Assembly: GCA_023091735.1 (NCBI GenBank) | Contig: JALKBU010000358.1 | Location: forward strand, 1 to 45,689 | DNA length: 45,689 bases | Direction of reading: 5' to 3' | Origin: Trichomonas tenax | Lineage: Eukaryota > Parabasalia > Trichomonadida > Trichomonadidae | Part shown: positions 41,032-45,689 of the stretch, piece after piece | How positions within the stretch are numbered: the stretch's first letter is position 1 | Layout: every line of letters starts with the position of its first letter | The notes under the pieces: model-generated | The model's input: only the letters and a program-made list of their open reading frames with translations | Databases searched by the model: none | Told to the model about the DNA's origin: nothing | Translations under genes and position numbers: made by a program

Positions 41032-41183
41032 AGTAGTATAGCGAGGGGGTTACTTGTCATTCTAAATATAGAGGATGTCCACTAAACATTATATATATAG
41101 ACAACAAAATCGAGCAACTAATTTTTAAGTTAATTTTTAAAATAATTTAATTTTTATTTATTTGTCTAAAATAGTTAATATAT

Positions 41184-41921
41184 ATGGCAATCGTTTCGCC
41201 TGAGCTTATGAAGAAATGGGGAATCAAACAATTAAATGAATACGATTTTTCAATTAAATCTAATCAAAACGTAATAAAAAATGATAAAATTAATGATTCA
41301 ACACCTATTAAAACATATATATGCAACTCAGAGATTTCAATTCGTTCAGGTCGTGGTCTAAATCCCGAATGGATTAAAGAACAATTTAAAAATGAAGGTT
41401 GTGAATTAATAAATGAAAATAAAGGATGTGAAAGTGAGCTTATATATAGATATAAAGGAAAATTATTTTCAATTACGTGGCATAGATGGAATAAAGGTGA
41501 AAGACCCCATAAATGTGACGAAGATGAAATAAAAATTTTTAAAAATGAAGAAAAGGGTGTTTCCATTTATTGCATCCGTAAAGTTCCAACAAAAAGTGGA
41601 AAGGAACCAAAAGGTTCCGGGCTCAAAGAGCTACGAATGAATAGAAGAATTTATAATCCTGAATATATTAAAATGATGTTCCAAAATGAAGATTGTGAAG
41701 TATTGAATGTTGATGAATACTTAAATGTTAAAACTAAATTAAAATATAAATATATTGGAAATGATGAAAGATGTAAAGATAAAGATAAAATTTATAGTGT
41801 ATGTTTTAATAACTGGAAGTCATTAGGTATTAGAAAACATTTTAAAGAATACGGTAAATCAACAAAATTTTTAAAGGGGGAATATAAAGCTGAAATCATC
41901 GATGAAGGAGACGGATTATAA
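41184..41921 (+). CDS. Maverick protein with two treble-clef-like repeats, function unknown
   Basis: 245 residues containing an internal duplication. Unit one (LNPEWIKEQFKNEGCELINE ... ELIYRYKGKLFSITWHRWNK, ~58-105) aligns with unit two (YNPEYIKMMFQNEDCEVLNV ... KLKYKYIGN...YSVCFNNWKS, ~155-215). The pattern NPExIKxxFxNExCE, then KLKYxYxG, then an aromatic strand and W resembles the GCELL...KLKYxC...W repeats of giant viruses, often linked to DNA binding or nuclease modules. Metal-binding cysteines are mostly missing here. Lys/Asn/Glu-rich AT codons differ from host genes. It is the first gene inside the proposed left end and converges on the next gene. A DNA-binding role is inference only. 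Confidence 0.65.
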   Translation: MAIVSPELMKKWGIKQLNEYDFSIKSNQNVIKNDKINDSTPIKTYICNSEISIRSGRGLNPEWIKEQFKNEGCELINENKGCESELIYRYKGKLFSITWHRWNKGERPHKCDEDEIKIFKNEEKGVSIYCIRKVPTKSGKEPKGSGLKELRMNRRIYNPEYIKMMFQNEDCEVLNVDEYLNVKTKLKYKYIGNDERCKDKDKIYSVCFNNWKSLGIRKHFKEYGKSTKFLKGEYKAEIIDEGDGL

Positions 41922-41960
41922 ACTCTGGTTGCAAACCGTAGGGCAAAGTGCCGAAGCTCT

Positions 41961-42371
41961 TTAAGCTGAATTCAATACTGCAATAATTTGATTTATTCTA
42001 TCTTCAATCACATTTATTCTTTTTGTTAAATCTTCTATTTTCATTAATGCTGTCACTCTTGATTGAAGAATATATTTTAAACTTACTACACCCTTTATTT
42101 TAGTAATTTTGAAACCATGACCCTCTGGGTCTCGGACTCTGTCTTCAATTTTAAACATTTTATTTAATTTGCAGGTAGCGTTTTCTTCGAATATCTTCTT
42201 ATTATTCGCATAGTACTCATTAAATTCATCAACAGTTTCAAATGTTGTTGATTCAGTAATTGGTTTTATTATTTTTATTTCTTTTTGATCATGTTCAATT
42301 AAATTTATTTCTTTTTGATCATGTTCATATTCATCTTCATCTTTTTCAATTATTTTTAAAATTGGTTTCAT
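41961..42371 (-). CDS. Maverick-associated coiled-coil protein, function unknown
   Basis: 136 residues. The core FETVDEFNEYYANNKKIFEE, then CKLNKMFKI and GFKITKIKGVVSLKY, resembles small hypothetical proteins common in trichomonad Mavericks, as far as I recall. The C-terminus (IEDLTKRINVIEDRINQIIA) is a short coiled coil, suggesting an oligomer. The N-terminus has a 10-residue tandem duplication (HDQKEINLIE / HDQKEIKIIK) encoded by a 30-base repeat at about 42271-42330. It converges with the 245-residue gene, 39 bases apart, and diverges from the small pVI-like gene. Function unknown. Confidence 0.65.
   Translation of the reverse strand: MKPILKIIEKDEDEYEHDQKEINLIEHDQKEIKIIKPITESTTFETVDEFNEYYANNKKIFEENATCKLNKMFKIEDRVRDPEGHGFKITKIKGVVSLKYILQSRVTALMKIEDLTKRINVIEDRINQIIAVLNSA
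42271..42330 (-). repeat. 30-base tandem duplication inside the coiled-coil gene
   Basis: TTATTTCTTTTTGATCATGT occurs twice with a 30-base period, in frame, giving HDQKEI twice. Confidence 0.7.
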
Positions 42372-42433
42372 TTCATACTAATAAAAATCTTAATATATCA
42401 ACATAAATTAGTTTTTTATTCATTAATAAATTC

Positions 42434-42655
42434 ATGGGTGCAGGAATATTTGCAAAAGTATGGCGAGGCATCAAAAATGCTGCAAAATGAGTTCATAATA
42501 AAGTAATAAAACCTGTTGCTAAAGTAGTTGCACCAATAGCGAAAACGGTTGGCACAGCAATCGGTGGAATATATGGAGCTAAAGCAGGGAATCCAATGAT
42601 GGGAGCACAGGTTGGAAATGCAATAGGTGGAGTAGTTGAAGGATTAGCGAAGTGA
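42434..42655 (+). pseudogene. Small pVI-like glycine-zipper protein interrupted by TGA
   Basis: A 73-codon frame from ATG at 42434 to TGA at 42653, with one internal TGA at 42488-42490 (codon 19). Before it lies MGAGIFAKVWRGIKNAAK, an amphipathic basic helix. After it come VIKPVAKVVAPIAKTVG and a glycine-zipper stretch (GGIYGAKAGNPMMGAQVGNA). Amphipathic start plus small hydrophobic tail is the plan of membrane-active minor capsid proteins such as adenovirus pVI and their Polinton counterparts. The opening closely resembles that of the intact small protein at 43511-43741. Composition after the stop remains protein-like, so the TGA is recent or is read through. It lies 63 bases before KilA-N. 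Confidence 0.55.
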
Positions 42656-42690
42656 TATTGATTTTATAAATTAATGTTAATTTCAAAAAT

Positions 42691-42714
42691 AATTTTATTT
42701 TTTAATTCTTAAGT
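42691..42714 (+). promoter_or_regulatory. Element-type T-rich upstream motif of the KilA-N gene
   Basis: ATTTTTTAATTCTTAAG before KilA-N is one base different from ATTTTTTAATTCTTAGG before the pVI-like gene on the other strand. Confidence 0.45.
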
Positions 42715-42718
42715 AAAC

Positions 42719-43507
42719 ATGTCAACAATAAACAACTCGAAGGTTATTTGTGAAGCCATTAGTGCTGATTACAAATGGATCCAATACAACTCTCAATTAC
42801 GAATCATTCATTCTATCAAAGATGATTACTTTCAAATGCAATCAATACTTAAGGCTTGTAATGCACCAGACACGAAACACGCGGATGACTGGTTTAAGAA
42901 TCAATCAACTATTGAGCTTTTAAGCGAAGTTTCTCGAGACCGAAAATTCTCGGGGTCACTAAAACCTTATGAAAATCGTAAAAATTTACCTAACGGATTA
43001 AGAGGTTATTATATTCATCGACTTCTTGTTAATGCTGTAGCAATGTGGGCTTCACCTCGTTATGCTTGGTATATTTATAGGTTGTTAGATAATTTATTCG
43101 CTAAAGAAAGAGAAGAAATGCAAAAAGTCATTGAAACCAAGAATGAAGAGAAAAAGGAAAGAATTCATCGTTCAGTTCCATTAAATAAGGAAAAGAGCTA
43201 TAAATATATGATATATACTGAAGAAGTTGACGATCCAGATATGATATTATTAAATTTAGTAAGAAGAAATAGAAGAACATTTTCAGCAATTGCTAAAATT
43301 AAATCATTCAATAAATGTTGGTTCTATCGTGAAAATTTACCTGTTGCAATGACTCCAAATGAAGACTTAAAGGATATAGTAAGAAATACATTTTCAGGCT
43401 CTGAGTACGACATAAAGGGAACAACTATTTTAATTTATAAAGAACATCTTCCAAAATTACATGAAAAAATAAGTGATTACTTTGATTCATTCAGAGAACA
43501 AAAATAA
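42719..43507 (+). CDS. KilA-N domain protein (viral-type DNA-binding)
   Basis: 262 residues. The KilA-N fold spans about residues 15-125. Its marks are YFQMQSILKACNAPDTKHAD followed by DWF, IELLSEVSRDR, then GLRGYYIHRLLVNAVAMWAS and PRYAWYIYRLLDN. These fit the KilA-N pattern of a W-x-x, a conserved G...Y/V...L/V-A-x-W-x-S-P-x-[YF]-A. Residues ~130-155 are a charged linker coil. The C-terminal ~100 residues (YMIYTEEVDDPDMILLNLVR) are a separate unknown domain. KilA-N proteins come from large DNA viruses and phages and are expanded in trichomonads through Mavericks. All tryptophans use TGG. The convergent next gene starts its stop only three bases away. Start supported by the element-type T-rich motif TTTTTTAATTCTTAAG upstream. 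Confidence 0.8.
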   Translation: MSTINNSKVICEAISADYKWIQYNSQLRIIHSIKDDYFQMQSILKACNAPDTKHADDWFKNQSTIELLSEVSRDRKFSGSLKPYENRKNLPNGLRGYYIHRLLVNAVAMWASPRYAWYIYRLLDNLFAKEREEMQKVIETKNEEKKERIHRSVPLNKEKSYKYMIYTEEVDDPDMILLNLVRRNRRTFSAIAKIKSFNKCWFYRENLPVAMTPNEDLKDIVRNTFSGSEYDIKGTTILIYKEHLPKLHEKISDYFDSFREQK

Positions 43508-43510
43508 ATT

Positions 43511-43741
43511 TTACTTCAATATTGGAGTTAATCGATTAATGACTTTCCCACTTTTATCTAATATATTTTTAACCTTTTGACCATGTTGTGGTGATATTGA
43601 AATTGCCACATCACTGATTGCTTCGGTATGAGGAAGTATTTTATCCTTCACAAAATTAACAGCTTTCTTCCCAGTTTCCCATATGCTTTTAACTCCTCTT
43701 TTGACTTTATCCCATAATTTCTTAAACACGTCTGCCCCCAT
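43511..43741 (-). CDS. Small pVI-like amphipathic protein
   Basis: 76 residues, highly basic. The first ~38 (MGADVFKKLWDKVKRGVKSI onward to VKDKILPHTE) form amphipathic helices with W/F on one face and lysines on the other, as in the membrane-lytic part of pVI-type minor capsid proteins. The tail (SPQHGQKVKNILDKSGKVIN) is polar helix. It shares its opening MGA-x-[VI]-F-x-K-[LV]-W with the broken protein at 42434, so the two are probably paralogues on opposite strands. It ends three bases from the KilA-N stop and diverges from the capsid gene. Upstream it carries ATTTTTTAATTCTTAGG, nearly the KilA-N motif. The role in capsid assembly or membrane penetration is inference. Confidence 0.6.
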   Translation of the reverse strand: MGADVFKKLWDKVKRGVKSIWETGKKAVNFVKDKILPHTEAISDVAISISPQHGQKVKNILDKSGKVINRLTPILK

Positions 43742-43784
43742 TATTTCCTAAGAATTAAAAAATTGATTTTATAATTCAAATATT

Positions 43785-43803
43785 ATTTTTTATTTATACA
43801 TAA
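43785..43803 (+). promoter_or_regulatory. Element-type T-rich upstream motif of the capsid gene
   Basis: ATTATTTTTTATTTATA before the capsid ATG resembles AATATTATTTTTGTAAATA before 45443. Similar T-rich motifs precede the KilA-N and pVI-like genes. No host initiator is present. Confidence 0.4.
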
Positions 43804-45330
43804 ATGACAACAAACTATTTGATCCCGAACATGAAACCAGTTAATGGTAACGTGTTTCAATCATTCGAAAAGATTAATGAGGTCTTTGCTAAAAATGATG
43901 GCAGAAGATATTATCGAGAACTTGAAAACTCTTGCTTCGATACTGATGCACCCTATGATTACACGAAACAAACACATTTAAGAATCAAAAATAACGCTCA
44001 CGATGTTAATCAGTTAGGAGAAACATACATAAAACGTAGGGTAAGAGCGATAATTGAATCTGATAAAGCATTTACCTGTGATGATGCCTTTAAATGTATG
44101 AGATTATTCATTGGTTATAAATCAAGTAATCAAAACATGCGTCAATTAGAGATTGAAACAGATAGAGGAGACGCTGGATATTTACAAATGGAAATGTCAC
44201 GTGAATCATATGCATATGCAACATATAAACCAAAGTCTGAAAGGAAGGTTAGAAAGTTCACACATTCATTGTATAATAATGTTCAAAAATATGATAATTC
44301 AGTTGTGGGTAAATATATTGACCCATCGGATACATTCAAAACTGCTAACTCTTCTATTTATATTGAATTTGATTTAATTATTCCAGTTAATGATTTATTA
44401 GCATTTCAGGCGTTTGATGATTACCCTAAATTATTTGGTGAAATTATTCTTAAATATTATGTTGATAAGGATTCACTTGTGTTTTGCCAAGTTGATCCAT
44501 TACATGTTGCTGATTTACAAAATTATGTTTATGAAAAAATTACCGATGAAAATTATGCAAAGATTCTAGAAAAATCATTTAAATACGACAGAAAATTCAC
44601 TCAAATAGGTATGTCAGCGTATTTAATCACTAATATTGAAGCGATAACAGCAAAGCCAGTAATTTCAAAAGTTACATTAAGTTGCACAAATTTAGATGTT
44701 TTGGAAGATAAAGCAATTATTCCAGGTTATGGATTAATTGAAGAGTCAATTCGAGCAATACCTAAACTTTTCACACCACAGGATCCATATTTCATACCAG
44801 CCCAGCAAGATGGATGTGTATCAGCTGATGGTATAAGTTCAGATTTCACTTATGCACTTCATAATGTGACAGACATAGTTTTAGCATTCCCGAAGTCACC
44901 ATTCCAAAGAACAGTTTTAGAAAATTCAATGTTGCGAGGTCTTCAGGTCACAGTTAATGGTAGAAATTACCCAGAAAAGGATATGATGACAATTGGTGAT
45001 ATATTCTTTACTCGAATGTTACAGGCTTCAGATTTAGATGGTATTCATGAATGCACTGAAGAATATGAGGATTTATTAACTAGACCATTAAATGCGGATG
45101 ATGGCACACCATTAGTAAGAACATGGAAAGATCAAACCTCATTCTTGTGCACAATTCCAACTCAGAGACATGGTGCTGGCATTTTCTTTGATGGTATCGA
45201 AACTGGAAATACAAGTGTAACAGTTGCATTGAAGGCATTCCCAATTATTCAAGGAGCTAATGATATATATTGCTCAAAGATTACAACACCCCCACAATTC
45301 TGGTTCACACGTACAACATATTGGAGTTGA
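43804..45330 (+). CDS. Probable Maverick/Polinton major capsid protein (double jelly roll)
   Basis: 508 residues, the right size for a Polinton hexon-like major capsid protein (~450-650). The sequence is beta-rich without transmembrane or enzymatic motifs, with strands such as SSIYIEFDLIIPVNDLLAFQ and KPVISKVTLSCTNLDVLEDK. A second beta-rich half includes ENSMLRGLQVTVNGRNYPEK and TSVTVALKAFPIIQGANDIY. Two beta domains of similar size fit a double jelly roll. Position next to two pVI-like genes supports the capsid call. The annotated stop is TGA at 45328-45330. The same frame stays open for 27 more codons to TAA at 45412-45414 and looks protein-like, so the true C-terminus may be there. A minor capsid or adhesin-like beta protein is the main alternative. 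Confidence 0.65.
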   Translation: MTTNYLIPNMKPVNGNVFQSFEKINEVFAKNDGRRYYRELENSCFDTDAPYDYTKQTHLRIKNNAHDVNQLGETYIKRRVRAIIESDKAFTCDDAFKCMRLFIGYKSSNQNMRQLEIETDRGDAGYLQMEMSRESYAYATYKPKSERKVRKFTHSLYNNVQKYDNSVVGKYIDPSDTFKTANSSIYIEFDLIIPVNDLLAFQAFDDYPKLFGEIILKYYVDKDSLVFCQVDPLHVADLQNYVYEKITDENYAKILEKSFKYDRKFTQIGMSAYLITNIEAITAKPVISKVTLSCTNLDVLEDKAIIPGYGLIEESIRAIPKLFTPQDPYFIPAQQDGCVSADGISSDFTYALHNVTDIVLAFPKSPFQRTVLENSMLRGLQVTVNGRNYPEKDMMTIGDIFFTRMLQASDLDGIHECTEEYEDLLTRPLNADDGTPLVRTWKDQTSFLCTIPTQRHGAGIFFDGIETGNTSVTVALKAFPIIQGANDIYCSKITTPPQFWFTRTTYWS

Positions 45331-45414
45331 GACCCAGAAAATGGTTTAAAGTATCATAAAACCGGATGCCCACCTCAGTTTAAGAGTCAATACGATATAG
45401 ATAATAATTTATAA
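45331..45414 (+). other. In-frame 27-codon extension of the capsid gene after TGA
   Basis: Directly after the TGA the frame reads 27 sense codons (starting DPENGLKYHK) and ends with TAA. The next gene starts 28 bases later, as expected if this were the real 3' end. Either the TGA is a mutation, or it is read through. Confidence 0.5.
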
Positions 45415-45442
45415 GGAAAAATATTATTTTTGTAAATATAAA

Positions 45443-45689
45443 ATGGTCGAATGGTTTAAAAACCCTGAGGGATTAAATCCCGAACTTAATGAAGTCTATA
45501 ATGTATACATTAACATTATGATAAATGATGAACTAAATAAAAATAAAGGTTCTTTATCTAAAAAATTTTGAGCAAGATACCATATTCAAATGTATATTAT
45601 AACTCCATCACTGCTGCAATAGGTAAGCAATTTAAAGGTAAAACTTTATCTATCATTAAAGAGATCATTATTATATCTAACACATCCCC
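45443..45689 (+). pseudogene. Frameshifted Maverick gene, continuing past the window
   Basis: From ATG at 45443 the frame encodes 42 residues (MVEWFKNPEGLNPELNEVYN ...) and stops at TGA 45569. The minus-one frame takes over just there, at the six-A run 45560-45565, and stays open to the window end (SKIPYSNVYYNSITAAIGKQ ...). Both parts look protein-like, so one base was probably lost from the A run, unless a programmed minus-one shift is used. Function not recognised. Upstream AAATATTATTTTT matches the capsid gene's upstream motif. Confidence 0.5.

Larger units (their letters stand above)
41032..45689 (+). mobile_element. Maverick/Polinton-like virus-like transposon, left part, continuing past the window
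   Basis: From ~41 kb the gene style changes: compact AT-rich genes on both strands with tiny gaps, no host initiators, a KilA-N protein, two pVI-like small proteins and a probable double-jelly-roll capsid protein. This set is typical of Mavericks/Polintons, which are abundant in trichomonads. The proposed left end AGTAGTATAGCGAGGGGG (41032) begins with the AG usual for Polintons. The terminal inverted repeat cannot be confirmed because the right end, and the expected polymerase B, integrase, protease and ATPase genes, are not in the window. Two in-frame TGAs and a frameshift suggest partial decay. Confidence 0.7.

Noticed and set aside
41184..45689. Genetic code with TGA as Trp throughout the element
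   Set aside because: KilA-N and capsid genes use TGG for all clear tryptophans; in AT-rich DNA a reassigned TGA should be common. Only site-specific readthrough or mutation remains plausible.
1..45689. CRISPR arrays, bacterial operons, Shine-Dalgarno sites, rRNA genes
   Set aside because: No regularly spaced repeats with unique spacers, no bacterial gene order and no rRNA-like conserved blocks; the gene content is eukaryotic.

Overview
The window looks like nuclear DNA of a parabasalid protist of the Trichomonas/Tritrichomonas type. The evidence is AT-rich intergenic DNA, long host genes without introns, several genes with a TCA-type initiator (Inr: TCAYTTT/TCATTATT) only 8-20 bases before the ATG, flagellar genes (outer-arm dynein, IFT27), a decayed ankyrin-repeat gene, and part of a virus-like Maverick/Polinton element with a KilA-N gene. 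Species cannot be settled by eye. Highly expressed or large conserved genes (dynein, CCT8, uS10, AIR9-like) are visibly richer in G+C than the BRCT, WD40, kinase and RNI-LRR genes.

Layout. 1-9542 (minus): N-terminal ~3,180 codons of a gamma-type outer-arm axonemal dynein heavy chain, running off the left edge. 9.75-10.78 kb: a ~1 kb foldback element with ~90-base imperfect inverted arms and a tRNA-like Pol III signature inside. 11.2-23.6 kb (minus): CCT8 chaperonin subunit, importin-beta-like HEAT protein, WDR11-like WD40 protein, a small unknown protein, and the IFT27 small GTPase. 24.1-30.1 kb: a small coiled-coil protein (+), ribosomal protein uS10 (-), a TopBP1-like multi-BRCT protein (-), an AMPK/SNF1-type protein kinase with UBA-like region (+). 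30.9-37.6 kb (+): a giant AIR9-like protein (basic N-terminus, LRRs, many A9 repeats, C-terminal PH-like region) and an RNI-type LRR protein. 38.7-39.8 kb: a broken ankyrin gene whose ankyrin pieces are separated by a degenerate ~35-base tandem repeat. 40.2-40.5 kb (-): a small single-pass membrane protein.

From about 41.03 kb to the right edge the window enters a Maverick/Polinton-like element. Genes in order: a repeat protein with two treble-clef-like units (+), a Maverick-associated coiled-coil protein (-), a small glycine-zipper pVI-like protein broken by TGA (+), a KilA-N protein (+), an intact pVI-like small protein (-), a probable double-jelly-roll major capsid protein whose frame continues 27 codons past a TGA (+), and a frameshifted gene leaving the window (+). 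DNA polymerase B, integrase, protease and packaging ATPase would lie beyond the right edge if the element is complete. Its genes lack the host initiator and share a T-rich upstream motif of their own. The TGA codons and frameshift suggest an ageing copy, though recoding has not been excluded.

Functionally, dynein and IFT27 belong to the flagella, AIR9 to the microtubule cytoskeleton, CCT8 to actin/tubulin folding, uS10 to translation, and the BRCT protein to DNA-damage or replication control. No operon logic is expected; each host gene has its own short promoter.
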